Shown here one piece after another: positions 24,820-34,136 of a stretch of DNA of 64,000 bases (its first letter is position 1; each line of letters starts with the position of its first letter). The notes under the pieces are model-generated. The model saw nothing but the letters and a program-made list of their open reading frames with translations. It made no database searches and had not been told where the DNA came from. This DNA comes from CAIMMJ01 sp037131955 (GTDB lineage: Bacteria; Bacteroidota; Bacteroidia; UBA4408). Where the stretch lies: positions 70,631-134,630 of the forward strand of contig JBAXQC010000001.1 of the NCBI GenBank assembly GCA_037131955.1, written 5' to 3'. The position numbers and the translations under genes were made by a program.

Positions 24820-25566
24820 ATGAACAAAAAAAAACAGTCCATTTTTTTATCTGCCTCATGGGAAAATCTAATCATGATAAATTATGAAGTGAATTCAGAG
24901 ATTCTAAAAAAATATTTACCAATACATACGGAACTAGATTTATATAAAGGAAAAGCAATAGTTAGTATAGTTGGATTTATGTTTAAGAACACTAAAGTTT
25001 TTGGATTAAAATGGCCCTTTCATACCAATTTTGAAGAAGTAAATTTAAGATTTTATATAAAACATTTTGATGGAGAAAAATGGAACAGAGGTGTTGCATT
25101 TATATCTGAAATTGTTCCTAAGCCAGCCATATCAATTATTGCAAACGCTCTGTATAACGAACATTACAGCACTGCAAAAATGAAAAATTTACTCATAGAA
25201 AACGATGAAAATTTAGAGATAGAATACCATTGGAAAAGAGGCTCTAATTTTTGGAATTACATGAAAGTTGTTGCAAACAAAAAATTAAGTAAAATACCAG
25301 AAAATAGCGAAGAAGAATTTATTTTTGAGCATTACAAGGGATACAATCAACTTGATGATAAAACAACCATAGAATATTGTTTGGAGCACCCCAGTTGGAT
25401 GACTTATAAAGTAGAAAAATTTGAACTAAATTGTAACGTTCAAAATTTATATGGAAAAGAATTTGTTCCTTTTATAAACCCATCACACCTAAGTTCAGTT
25501 TTCTTGGCTAAAGGCTCAGATGTAATTGTAAGAAAACCAACCTATATAAGCATAAAAGAGCTTTAA
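24820..25566 (+). CDS. DUF2071 (YqjF-like) family protein
   Basis: A 248-residue protein from ATG 24820; a GTG one codon earlier is less likely. It matches DUF2071: FLSASWENLIMINYEVNSEILKKYLP at the N-terminus (WENL and LP motifs), then VSIVGFMF, EVNLRFYIK and GVAFISEIVPK, with FINPSHLSSVFLAKGSDV near the end. The fold is related to acetoacetate decarboxylase, but the catalytic Lys of that enzyme is not evident, and no activity is established for this family. It is 56 bp after the preceding gene. Confidence 0.8.
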   Translation: MNKKKQSIFLSASWENLIMINYEVNSEILKKYLPIHTELDLYKGKAIVSIVGFMFKNTKVFGLKWPFHTNFEEVNLRFYIKHFDGEKWNRGVAFISEIVPKPAISIIANALYNEHYSTAKMKNLLIENDENLEIEYHWKRGSNFWNYMKVVANKKLSKIPENSEEEFIFEHYKGYNQLDDKTTIEYCLEHPSWMTYKVEKFELNCNVQNLYGKEFVPFINPSHLSSVFLAKGSDVIVRKPTYISIKEL

Positions 25567-26175
25567 AGAGTTTAATGAAATTCCTAAATTTTACATTTTA
25601 AACAATCTAAATAGACGTTAATCAAAAAGTTATTTTATCTTTTTTTAATTGTGTCTTACCCAATTTTCTCAGCGCAGCTAAACCCACTCACTTTTTTACT
25701 CATATTTAATTTTTTCTTTATGGAATTCATGAGAACGCTTCGCCTAGTGGACTTGATCAAAAAAGCAAACAAAAAATTCGCCTTAGCGAACAAGGCTTAA
25801 TTTTGTATTTCCCTCCTCCGCAGAGGAGGAGGTAGGAATTGTTTTCATTTGCAAAATTGCCACCTTTTGGTTGATATCTGCCACGGCAGAGAACCGAGCT
25901 CTCAACTTCCCAAAGAAGCTGATTGGAAACATGCAGCAACATTTTGCTTCATAAAAATAAACAGATAAAATGAGGCCATTTGAAACTCCGAAAAAACACT
26001 TGTTTATAATACATTCAACAATTTACAGCAGAAAAAAAACCACTAAAACGCCTTGAATTAGTTCATTTTAATGGATTCTAAAGAATTTGAGGATCCACTA
26101 AATAATTGGTGTAAATGCATTACGCAGGTTTGCATTTTTTTGAAAGTTGACTTTACTATTTATTAATAATTATAG
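25567..26175. other. Gene-free, palindrome-rich stretch
   Basis: No convincing gene in about 610 bp before the next promoter. It contains a hairpin at 25812-25829 (CCTCCTC/GAGGAGG, loop CGCA), another at 25877-25890 (TCTGCC/GGCAGA) and a GCCTT..AAGGC pair near 25780-25797. The stretch 25740-25930 is more GC-rich than its surroundings. It looks like degraded mobile repeat sequence. Confidence 0.55.
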
Positions 26176-26183
26176 TACTTTTG
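26176..26183 (+). promoter_or_regulatory. Bacteroidota -7 element of oxygenase gene
   Basis: TACTTTTG matches TAnnTTTG, 68 bp upstream of the ATG at 26252. Confidence 0.5.
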
Positions 26184-26251
26184 GCAAGTTATACCATTTA
26201 TAATAACTTTGAAATGCCAAGCTTGATTTTACTAAAAAAAATAAATAAAAA

Positions 26252-27034
26252 ATGGAATTAATAAATTTTGATAGTTTAAATAAAAGAAAGGAAGAAATAA
26301 AAAAAGACTACCAATCGAAAAAACCTTTTAGGTATGTAATGTTTGAAAATTTCTTCTTTGAAGAAAAAGCAGAGTTAATCTATCAAAATTATCCAGCAAT
26401 TGAAAATGATGTTTGGGACGGAACAACTTATTTAGATCAAAAAAATAAATTTCAAAAAACAAAATTTGAATCGGGTTCAATTTTGGAGAAAGTGTTTCAA
26501 GAATTAAACTCTACTGAATTTTTAAAATGGATACAAGATGTGTCTGGAATTGAGGAGCCATTAATTGCCGACGAAGAGCTTTTTGGCGGAGGATTACATC
26601 AATCAACCAACGGAGCTTTTTTAAATGTACATGTAGATTATAATTTTCATCCCACAACAAAATATCACAGAAGATTAAATGTTTTGGTTTATATGAACAA
26701 AGATTGGAAGGAAGAATACCAAGGACATGTTGAGTTATGGGATTTATCCAATGGAGATAAAGTTCAGTTAGGTAGATATGCTCCGCATTATAATAGATGT
26801 GTAATTTTTGAAACAAATGAAATTTCATTTCATGGGCACCCTAAACCATTGAATACCCCTAAAGGTGTGAACCGAAAATCTCTTGCTACCTATTATTACT
26901 CAAAAAGTAGACCTGAAAATGAGATAGCAAGTAATCACAATACCCTTTACGTTAATACTGAAGGATTAGAGGGGCAAGTAAAAAGATTTACATCTGGAGT
27001 AAAGGCATTTTTAGAAAGAATAAATAAGAAATAA
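26252..27034 (+). CDS. 2-oxoglutarate/Fe(II)-dependent oxygenase
   Basis: A 260-residue protein of the prolyl-4-hydroxylase-like 2OG oxygenase superfamily. The Fe ligands are H127 and D129 in LNVHVDYNFHP and H194 in EISFHGHPKP; R208 in NRKSLATYYYS is placed to bind the 2-oxoglutarate carboxylate. RRLNVLVYMNKDW and GHVELWDLS are typical of the branch that acts on small molecules or peptidyl residues in bacteria. No signal peptide. It stands alone between a gene-free stretch and a convergent UbiD gene, so the substrate cannot be inferred. Confidence 0.85.
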   Translation: MELINFDSLNKRKEEIKKDYQSKKPFRYVMFENFFFEEKAELIYQNYPAIENDVWDGTTYLDQKNKFQKTKFESGSILEKVFQELNSTEFLKWIQDVSGIEEPLIADEELFGGGLHQSTNGAFLNVHVDYNFHPTTKYHRRLNVLVYMNKDWKEEYQGHVELWDLSNGDKVQLGRYAPHYNRCVIFETNEISFHGHPKPLNTPKGVNRKSLATYYYSKSRPENEIASNHNTLYVNTEGLEGQVKRFTSGVKAFLERINKK

Positions 27035-27065
27035 TAACTTTTATAATTTTGGTTGAAGCTTAACA

Positions 27066-28910
27066 TCACTTCAACGATTCTAAGCTTCCACCTTTCTCAA
27101 ACAATCTATCAACTCTTTTCTCTACCTCAGCGTCCTTTATTAATTCAGGGGCGTGATGTGGCTTTTTCCTGGCATCAATAATTAAATTTTCACAACTCCA
27201 ATGCTTATTTTCAGTCGTTTCATTTACTCCGTAAATATCATGCGAAGGATTACTTCTGGTAAAAGCAACCCAAAGAAAATTGTTTAAAGTGTCTGCAACA
27301 AATTTTGCATCATCTGCTATTATTATAAGGGGGAAATTATTTATTTCTTGCTTAATGTTTTCTATCAAAAACTTCTTTATACTTTCAATTTCTACTTTTG
27401 CTTTTGAATAATTTTCAAATGGATTTAATTCAAGAACTAAAACGCCGGGAATGGCTATAGTAATTTTTGAAATAAGAGGTGTGGAGGAGTTAAAAGCAGG
27501 CAATGATTTACCTAAAGTTCTGATAGGATTTCCTATCGCAGCAAAAACAACTTTTGAACCGGTATTTAATCCATCTCCGCTGTAATCTAAAGTATCAATT
27601 GATGTATTGGTATAAAAATGTACATCTCTTTGTAAGTTTATTCTTTCTAAAATATGAATAAGAAAATCATCCTCGGGATGTGTATTAAGTTTAGGATTAT
27701 CGCCTTCACTTGCAATAAATAAAAACTTTGCCAGTGAAAGTTGTCCTTTGCCTAAAATATGATTGGCAATAGTAAGCAATTCGCTTGGTCTTGGATTGTG
27801 TTGGTATGGAGTATATCTTTCATTACCTATTGCAAACAACAACGGATGAACACCAGCTGCATCTACTGCATTTAATTGTTTAAGGCCGGGAATTTCTGAA
27901 GGCAAAACAGGACCCGTAATTTCATGTATTAATGCTCCAAAACTTGTGTCTTCTTGAGGCGGACGACCTACTACTGTAAATGGCCAAATTGCATTTTTTC
28001 GGTGATAAACATTCTGAACTTTTAGTAAAGGAAAATCATGTTTAAGGCTATAATATCCTAAATGATCTCCAAAAGGGCCTTCAGATTTATTTTCGTTCGG
28101 AAATGCATAACCCGTTATAACAAAATCTGCATCAGAAGAAATACAGAAACCTTCTTTATCATAAAAATATCTAAAATTTCTATTGGCTAGTACACCCCCA
28201 AAAATCACTTCACTTAATCCCTCAGGCAAAGGCATAACTGCCGCTACAGCATGAGCCGGAGGGCCACCAATAAAAATACTTACCTTCATTGGTTTGCCTA
28301 ACTTATTCCATTTAGTTTGATGAACGCCAATGCCTCTGTGCAATTGGTAATGCAATCCAATTTCTTTGTCTAGTTCGTAATCGTTTCCATTGAGTTGAAT
28401 TCTATACATCCCCAAATTAGAATTCATAATTCCGGGTTTGTCGGCATCCTCTGTATAAACAATTGGAAGTGTTACAAAAGCACCACCGTCCATGGGCCAA
28501 TTTTTAATTAATGGCAATTCAGAAATTTTTGCTCTACCAAAATCTACAGGCCTGGACAAAACAGATTTAATTGGCAAGGCAGATATGGCAGCAGCCCCTG
28601 CACCAAATGCAGAAATTGGATTTTTAATTATTGCCATTGGATTACGCTTTGCCTCAACCAATGTTTCAACTTTTTTTATAGAATCTCTAAAAATAAATTT
28701 ACTCCTGTCTAAGGTTCCAAACAAATTAGAAACAGCCCTAAATTTAGTGCCTTTTACATTTTCAAAAAATAATGCAGGACCTTGCAAATCATAAACCCTG
28801 CAATGTATTGAAGCCATTTCTAAATTAGGGTCAACTTCCTCTTTAATTCTAATTAGGTGACCGTTTTTTTCTAGGTCATAAATACATTCTTCGGTGCTTT
28901 TGTAACTCAT
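27066..28910 (-). CDS. UbiD family decarboxylase
   Basis: A 614-residue prenylated-FMN-dependent decarboxylase. Conserved blocks: VKGTKFRAVSNLFGTLDR, GGPPAHAVAAVMPLPEG, ADFVITGYAFPNENKSEGPFGDHLGYYS (catalytic Glu/Asp region), HRKNAIWPFTVVGRPPQEDT. It is longer than E. coli UbiD (497). In Bacteroidota such proteins are often assigned to menaquinone synthesis or to decarboxylation of aromatic acids. It follows the glycosyltransferase gene after 3 bp. No UbiX (prFMN synthase) gene is in the window. Confidence 0.87.
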   Translation of the reverse strand: MSYKSTEECIYDLEKNGHLIRIKEEVDPNLEMASIHCRVYDLQGPALFFENVKGTKFRAVSNLFGTLDRSKFIFRDSIKKVETLVEAKRNPMAIIKNPISAFGAGAAAISALPIKSVLSRPVDFGRAKISELPLIKNWPMDGGAFVTLPIVYTEDADKPGIMNSNLGMYRIQLNGNDYELDKEIGLHYQLHRGIGVHQTKWNKLGKPMKVSIFIGGPPAHAVAAVMPLPEGLSEVIFGGVLANRNFRYFYDKEGFCISSDADFVITGYAFPNENKSEGPFGDHLGYYSLKHDFPLLKVQNVYHRKNAIWPFTVVGRPPQEDTSFGALIHEITGPVLPSEIPGLKQLNAVDAAGVHPLLFAIGNERYTPYQHNPRPSELLTIANHILGKGQLSLAKFLFIASEGDNPKLNTHPEDDFLIHILERINLQRDVHFYTNTSIDTLDYSGDGLNTGSKVVFAAIGNPIRTLGKSLPAFNSSTPLISKITIAIPGVLVLELNPFENYSKAKVEIESIKKFLIENIKQEINNFPLIIIADDAKFVADTLNNFLWVAFTRSNPSHDIYGVNETTENKHWSCENLIIDARKKPHHAPELIKDAEVEKRVDRLFEKGGSLESLK

Positions 28911-28913
28911 AAA

Positions 28914-30221
28914 TTAATCTGCTAAACCAATAATATCTGCTAATTGTTTAGCTTGATGAGTTCGGCTATACTTTTTTATTAGAGTATCTATATGATAGGT
29001 TTCAACTTTACCTAGTTCTAGAAATTGAGAAAATATTTCATTTAAATAATTAAAAAGGCCATTTAAATCGGTATAATCGAACATTTTTCCTGCACCACAT
29101 TGCTCAATTATTTCAGCGGCATCGCCATCTGCGGGACCAATGGCAACAATAGTTTTTTTAGCAGCAAGGTATTCAAATAATTTACCCGTTAAAATTCCTT
29201 TATTATTTTTTGCTTGAGGAATTATCAAAAGTAACACCTCTGAATTTAATAATTCAGAAATGGATTGGCTGTGCGAAACATGAGGATGAAATTTAATTTT
29301 TAAATTAGGTATCACATTAAATTTTTCCTGAATTGACAAGCTTGCATTCCCAAAAAAATCTAATGCAAACATCTCTTGAAATTTAGAAATACTAGAAAGA
29401 TTTGTTAAAGCCTTAATCATTAAACTTATGGGATAATCATTGGATAAGGTTCCCGTATAAACCAATCTAAAGCCATTATTTTTTGACATTGGAATATTTT
29501 CAAAATCATTTTGATCGTAGCCGTTAGGGATTACAAAAGTTTTGTTGGAGATGGGTTTTAACGATTTAGAAACAAATCTCTCTTTAATAAAATCACTGAC
29601 CGTAATTATTGAATCACTTTTTTCTAAAACAGTTTTCTCAAATAATGCATCTTTTTTTTTTGCCCAGTTTGTATGATTAAATTCTTTGTAATAAAAGATT
29701 TCAGTCCATGGGTCACGTAAATCGGCAATCCAATTTATGTTTAATACTTTCTTTAATTCCAAACCAATTAACTGCGAAGAATGCGGTGGACTTGTAGTGA
29801 TTACCGTTTTTATATTGTGAGCTAAAATTATTTCTTTCGCTTTTTCTAATGCATACTTATTCCATCCTATTCTGGCATCGGGAATAAAAAAATTACCTCT
29901 TACAAACTTTGAAATTTTTTGAATTAAACCACTTTTATTTTCATTAGTGAAACCAGCGTATGGAATCTGTTTTTTGGGACTCAATCGCTTGTACAAATTT
30001 AAAATCTCAAAAGACTTTGTTCTGTATACAATAACATTTGGCGACAATTCTTTTTCTAGCGAATAATCATAGAGCGGATAAGATGCCACCTTTTCATCCA
30101 CAGTTATTACAATTGGTTGAATATTATTCTCCAGTAAATAATTGCAAAGCTTTAACCATCTTTGCACTCCTGCCCCACCCGCTGGTGGCCAATAATAAGT
30201 GATGATTAATACTTTTTTCAA
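28914..30221 (-). CDS. Glycosyltransferase, family 4-like
   Basis: A 435-residue GT-B enzyme. The N-terminal lobe begins KKVLIITYYWPPAGGAGVQRWLKL (GT4 N-terminal loop). The C-terminal lobe has FRLVYTGTLSNDYPIS and VLLLIIPQAKNNKGILTGKLFEYLAAKKTIVAIGPADGDAAEII, with the ExxG/A nucleotide-sugar motif region. No membrane segment. Likely transfers a sugar to surface polysaccharide or lipid; donor and acceptor unknown. It sits between ppa (9 bp upstream) and the UbiD gene (3 bp downstream) in one operon. Confidence 0.85.
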   Translation of the reverse strand: MKKVLIITYYWPPAGGAGVQRWLKLCNYLLENNIQPIVITVDEKVASYPLYDYSLEKELSPNVIVYRTKSFEILNLYKRLSPKKQIPYAGFTNENKSGLIQKISKFVRGNFFIPDARIGWNKYALEKAKEIILAHNIKTVITTSPPHSSQLIGLELKKVLNINWIADLRDPWTEIFYYKEFNHTNWAKKKDALFEKTVLEKSDSIITVSDFIKERFVSKSLKPISNKTFVIPNGYDQNDFENIPMSKNNGFRLVYTGTLSNDYPISLMIKALTNLSSISKFQEMFALDFFGNASLSIQEKFNVIPNLKIKFHPHVSHSQSISELLNSEVLLLIIPQAKNNKGILTGKLFEYLAAKKTIVAIGPADGDAAEIIEQCGAGKMFDYTDLNGLFNYLNEIFSQFLELGKVETYHIDTLIKKYSRTHQAKQLADIIGLAD

Positions 30222-30230
30222 TGCTAATTA

Positions 30231-30851
30231 TTACTTTTTTAAGATTTCTATTTTATAATCTTCCATACCCAATTCAATCACTTTTAAAGCTTCTTCACGC
30301 CCATAAACTTGTACAATTTCGCAAACGTGTTCTTCAATTCCTGGCATATTCTTATAGGTTAAAAAATAATGTTTTAGTCGTTGTAAAATAGAGCTGGGAA
30401 TATCTGAAATATCTTTAAAGCCTGTATAAAATTCATCTTTAGCCATAACTGCAACAATTTTATCATCTGCCTCACCTTTGTCTATTAACCTGAAACCTCC
30501 AATTGGAATTGCCTTTAAAATTATATCTCCATGTGTAATATTTCTTTCTGATAATACGCAAATATCCAAAGGGTCACTGTCGCCATTTAAACTTTCTCTT
30601 TCGCTTTGTTGTGCAGAATAGGATCCAGACTTTTTTCCGCTGTAGGTTTGAGGGATAAATCCATACAAAGCAGGAATAATATTAGAAAATTTTTGAGGAC
30701 GATCGACTTTCAAATAACCTGATTGCTTATCTATTTCATACTTTACCGTATCGGTAGGAACAATTTCAATAAATGCAGTTACAAAGTTAGGTGCTTCGTT
30801 ACCTATAGATATTCCGTGCCAAGGATGAGCTTTAAATTGAAGTGGTTCCAT
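30231..30851 (-). CDS. ppa: Inorganic pyrophosphatase
   Basis: A 206-residue family I soluble pyrophosphatase hydrolysing PPi to phosphate. The metal-binding signature is GDSDPLDICV (D91, D93, D96); GYLKVDRPQKFSNIIPALYGFIPQTY and DKGEADDKIVAV are further active-site segments. It is about 30 residues longer than E. coli Ppa because of an insertion (SGKKSGSYSAQQSERESLN) before the signature. It is first in the ppa-glycosyltransferase-UbiD operon and divergent from the J-domain gene. Confidence 0.92.
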   Translation of the reverse strand: MEPLQFKAHPWHGISIGNEAPNFVTAFIEIVPTDTVKYEIDKQSGYLKVDRPQKFSNIIPALYGFIPQTYSGKKSGSYSAQQSERESLNGDSDPLDICVLSERNITHGDIILKAIPIGGFRLIDKGEADDKIVAVMAKDEFYTGFKDISDIPSSILQRLKHYFLTYKNMPGIEEHVCEIVQVYGREEALKVIELGMEDYKIEILKK

Positions 30852-30883
30852 TTTATTAATTTTAAATAGTTGTAAAATGTAAA

Positions 30884-30891
30884 TACATTTG
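30884..30891 (+). promoter_or_regulatory. Bacteroidota -7 element of TerB/J-domain gene
   Basis: TACATTTG matches TAnnTTTG, about 75 bp upstream of the ATG at 30967. Confidence 0.5.
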
Positions 30892-30966
30892 CGTCAAATT
30901 TAAGTAAGGGATTTAATCTTTCAAGAAAAATTTTATTTGAATAAAAATAATTTAAAATATTATATC

Positions 30967-31692
30967 ATGACAAAATTTGGAAAATGGTTGGGTGGTGGAC
31001 TTGGTTGGGCTTTTGGTGGTCCTATTGGGGCAATTATTGGCTTTGCCATTGGAACAGTACTAGACGATACTAAAGTTGTTTCGGAAGCAGCTGGTGTTAG
31101 TGAACAAAACAGAATTAGCGACTTTGCTTCAAGTTTACTTGTGCTTGCAGCTGCAGTTATTAAAGCCGATGGTTCGGTTTTGAAAAGTGAGGTTGAATAT
31201 GTAAAACAATTTTTTGTGAAACATTTTGGTGTTGACCATACCAAACAGCAAATGTTATTGTTCAAAGAAATTCTAAACAAAGATATTCCGGTTGCAGATG
31301 TTTGTCAGCAGATAAAAAGCAATATGGAATTGGCTTCTAGAATTCAGTTGGTATATTTTTTATTTGGAATTGCATTAGCAGATGGAAGAATTGAAAAAAA
31401 TGAATTAGATTCTATACATTATATTTCTCAAAAATTAGGAATATCTGAGCTTGATTTCAATTCCATTAAAAGTATGTACATCAAACATACAGACAGCGAT
31501 TATACCATTTTAGAAATATCCAAAGACGCAAGTGACGAAGAAGTAAAAAAAGCCTACAGAAAAATGGCCGTTAAATTTCATCCGGATAAAGTTTCTCACC
31601 TTGGCGAAGAATATCAGGCAGATGCTAAAGTAAAATTTCAAAAGGTACAGGAGGCTTATGATAATATCAAAAAAAGTAGAGGAATAAACTAA
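30967..31692 (+). CDS. TerB-like and J-domain protein (DjlA-like co-chaperone)
   Basis: A 241-residue protein from ATG 30967; an in-frame TTG at 30937 is less likely. The N-terminus is a glycine zipper (GWAFGGPIGAIIGFAIGTVLDD), possibly membrane-associated. Residues about 45-165 form a TerB-like helical domain (SLLVLAAAVIKADGSVLKSEVEYV; FGIALADGRIEKNELDSI). Residues about 175-241 are a J domain with HPD in VKFHPDKVSH. This architecture is that of DjlA, which stimulates DnaK. It overlaps the convergent TIGR02757 gene by 4 bp. Confidence 0.88.
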   Translation: MTKFGKWLGGGLGWAFGGPIGAIIGFAIGTVLDDTKVVSEAAGVSEQNRISDFASSLLVLAAAVIKADGSVLKSEVEYVKQFFVKHFGVDHTKQQMLLFKEILNKDIPVADVCQQIKSNMELASRIQLVYFLFGIALADGRIEKNELDSIHYISQKLGISELDFNSIKSMYIKHTDSDYTILEISKDASDEEVKKAYRKMAVKFHPDKVSHLGEEYQADAKVKFQKVQEAYDNIKKSRGIN

Positions 31693-32480
31693 AAAGCAGC
31701 ATCCAGTTTACTATTTACGCCAATTCCAAATAAAGAGAAATCATATTTTATAGGATCTTCCAAGCAAAATTCTCTCAACCTAAACGTTAATTCTTCTGCG
31801 GCCTTCCAATCGTTTTGTTTACGGCCCAATATTCCCAATTGCCTTGCAACATTTCCAGAATGAACATCTAAAGGACAATACAATTGAGATGGGTTGAGCT
31901 TCTGCCAAATTCCAAAGTCAACTCCTCTCCTATCCTGTCTTACCATCCACCTTAAAAACATGTTTAGCCTTTTGCAAGCAGAATTTTCATTGGGATTTGA
32001 AACGTGTTTAAAACTCCTATTTAGTTTATTTCCCAAGAACTCATTTCTAAAAAAATTAATCCCTTCTTTTATTGCATGTTCACTTGTATTAAACTTTGAA
32101 AATAATGTTTCTAAGCCTTTATGTTTTGTATATATTTTTTGAAGAGATTTAAAAAAAAAGAGCAAATCTTTAGCATTAAATGTTCTGTGCACAAAGGAAT
32201 TAATGGCTTTAGAATTTAGTTTTTCAAAATTAGTTTCCACAATAAATTCATACGGAGAATTATCCATAATTTTCATCAGAGTATCTCCATTTTTTAAAAT
32301 ACTTTTTCTTTGTCCCCAGGAAATTGTTGCCATTAAAAAAGCGCTTATTTCAATGTCTTCTTTTGTATTAAATCTGTGTGGAATAGAAATTGGGTCTAGT
32401 TCAATAAAATTAACGGTGTTGTATTTATCATGAGCCTCGTCTAAAATACTTTTTATCTCGGCAATTTTTAGAGGTGTCAT
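31689..32480 (-). CDS. TIGR02757 (DUF2400) family protein
   Basis: A 263-residue protein matching TIGR02757, a family common in Bacteroidota and without an established function. Recognisable segments: DPISIPHRFNTKEDIEISAFLMATISWGQRKSI, FVHRTFNAKDLLFFFKSL, RLNMFLRWMVRQDRRGVDFGIW and DVHSGNVARQLG. The helix-hairpin-helix-like layout suggests a relation to DNA glycosylases, but that is inference. Its start overlaps the stop of the upstream lipoprotein gene (ATGA). Confidence 0.85.
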   Translation of the reverse strand: MTPLKIAEIKSILDEAHDKYNTVNFIELDPISIPHRFNTKEDIEISAFLMATISWGQRKSILKNGDTLMKIMDNSPYEFIVETNFEKLNSKAINSFVHRTFNAKDLLFFFKSLQKIYTKHKGLETLFSKFNTSEHAIKEGINFFRNEFLGNKLNRSFKHVSNPNENSACKRLNMFLRWMVRQDRRGVDFGIWQKLNPSQLYCPLDVHSGNVARQLGILGRKQNDWKAAEELTFRLREFCLEDPIKYDFSLFGIGVNSKLDAAF

Positions 32481-34099
32481 TTTATTTTTACTGTTTTTAA
32501 TTGCAATAGATTTAGAGAATTAAATTGCAGCCCAGATAAATTATTGTGATAAAATACAACAGCTTCATCATAATACAAACTAATAACAGGACATTCTTGG
32601 GCAATTATACTGTCTAATTTAGAATACAATTTTATTCTTTCATTAGCGTCTATTGTGGAGATAGATTGTGCGTAAATACTGTCGAAAACAGCATTAGAGA
32701 ATCTTGCATAGTTTGGGCCTTGAGGAGGAATTTTTGAGCTGCAAAAAACCGATAAAAAATTTTCGGCGTCAGGAAAATCTGCCACCCAAGATTTTCTAAA
32801 AAAATCTATTTCACCTTTTGCAATAGATTCAGAATTTACAGCTGAAGGTAAGACCTGAATCTTAGAAGGAATTCCACATTCGTTTAATTGTTGTTGCACA
32901 AACTCGCAAACATCAGCATATACGGATGTAGTAGTGATAACAATGGGGTTGTTTACATTTAAAACAATACCAGATTCTTTTATTAATTGCTTTGCATATT
33001 CAGGATTGTATTGATAATGTTTTGGATTGTATTTGTTTGGCAAATTTAATCCATCTGCCACAAAGCTCCCCTGCGATGGTATTCCAATTCCATTTCGTAA
33101 AAAGGTAATTAGTTTTCTTCTGTCAATGCTGGCAGAAATTGCTTGCCTAATTTTTAAATTTTGTAGAGGATTTACATTTTTATTGTTTAGTAATATTCCA
33201 AAATAATCTGTTTTTAAAAACGGCATCCTGTGCATTAAAAATTTACCCTTGTGTTTACCTTTTAAGCTTCCATTAAAATTCAGTAAATCATCTTTGTAAC
33301 TCCCATCTAAGCCACTCATAAAATCGAATTTGTTTTTTAAAAAAGCCAGGTATGCTGTTTGTTTATCTTTTATAAATGAAAGTGCAATTGCATCGATAAA
33401 CGGTAGTTTTTTACCATTTACAGATTCAAAATATTTTTTGTTTTTTAGCAGAACTAATTTCTCTCCCTCTAACCATCTTTTAAAACAAAAAGGTCCTGTT
33501 CCAACAGGATTTGCTCTAAAATTTGAAGCATAAAAATCAATTGCTTCTTTGGGAACTACGCTACAATATTGATGACTGAGTAAATTTAAAAAAGGAGAAA
33601 ATGCTTGCTTTAGATAAATTACAAAAACAGAATCATTTTCGGCAACAAAACCGTTTTCTCTAACATTTCTAAACACCCAAGAGCCAGGAGAAGATAAGGA
33701 TTCATCTAAAATTCTATTGTAACTAAATACAAAGTCGTTTGCTATTACTCTCCTAGTTTTTAATTTTCCGAAACACTCATTTTCATGAAAAAACACATCA
33801 CTTCTTAACGTAAACCTATATTCTAAACCATTTTCAGAAACTTGCCATTTTTTTGCAATACTTGGAATTAGCTGCAAATTGCTATCCAATTGAAGCAATC
33901 CATTGTAAAGTTGGTTCAACACCCAAATATTTTCTGTAGTTCTTGCAAAGGCGGGGTCTAAGCTAGTTATGCCTGCAGATTCATTGTATCTAAAAACTTT
34001 TAAACTAGAATTGTTCTGTTTATTTTGGTTGCACCCACTAAAAAATAATAGAGTAACTACCGTAATTAAGAGATAAAATCTGTATAAATTTGTAGGCAT
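32477..34099 (-). CDS. Oligopeptide-type ABC transporter substrate-binding lipoprotein
   Basis: A 540-residue SBP_bac_5 family protein. It has a lipoprotein signal with lipobox FFSGC (Cys about 23), then SLDPAFARTTENIWVLNQLYNGLLQLDSNLQLIPSIAKKW, the classic start of OppA/DppA-like proteins, and VGTGPFCFKRWLEGEKLVLLKNKKYF and LKIRQAISASIDRRKLI. It captures peptides or similar solutes for import. No permease or ATPase genes are adjacent. Its downstream neighbour is TIGR02757 (4-bp overlap). Confidence 0.9.
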   Translation of the reverse strand: MPTNLYRFYLLITVVTLLFFSGCNQNKQNNSSLKVFRYNESAGITSLDPAFARTTENIWVLNQLYNGLLQLDSNLQLIPSIAKKWQVSENGLEYRFTLRSDVFFHENECFGKLKTRRVIANDFVFSYNRILDESLSSPGSWVFRNVRENGFVAENDSVFVIYLKQAFSPFLNLLSHQYCSVVPKEAIDFYASNFRANPVGTGPFCFKRWLEGEKLVLLKNKKYFESVNGKKLPFIDAIALSFIKDKQTAYLAFLKNKFDFMSGLDGSYKDDLLNFNGSLKGKHKGKFLMHRMPFLKTDYFGILLNNKNVNPLQNLKIRQAISASIDRRKLITFLRNGIGIPSQGSFVADGLNLPNKYNPKHYQYNPEYAKQLIKESGIVLNVNNPIVITTTSVYADVCEFVQQQLNECGIPSKIQVLPSAVNSESIAKGEIDFFRKSWVADFPDAENFLSVFCSSKIPPQGPNYARFSNAVFDSIYAQSISTIDANERIKLYSKLDSIIAQECPVISLYYDEAVVFYHNNLSGLQFNSLNLLQLKTVKIK

Positions 34100-34123
34100 C
34101 GTGATAAAATTCTATTTCTTTTT

Positions 34124-34131
34124 TATATTTG
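34124..34131 (+). promoter_or_regulatory. Bacteroidota -7 element of mtaB
   Basis: TATATTTG matches TAnnTTTG and ends 5 bp before the mtaB ATG at 34137; again a nearly leaderless transcript is implied. Confidence 0.55.
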
Positions 34132-34136
34132 CATAA

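Noticed and set aside
25757..25942. Minus-strand 61-residue frame in the gene-free stretch
   Set aside because: It is made of hairpin repeats, has no recognisable domain and no promoter.
30937..30966. TTG start 10 codons upstream for the J-domain protein
   Set aside because: The ATG at 30967 directly precedes the conserved glycine-zipper start; the extra residues look like leader sequence.
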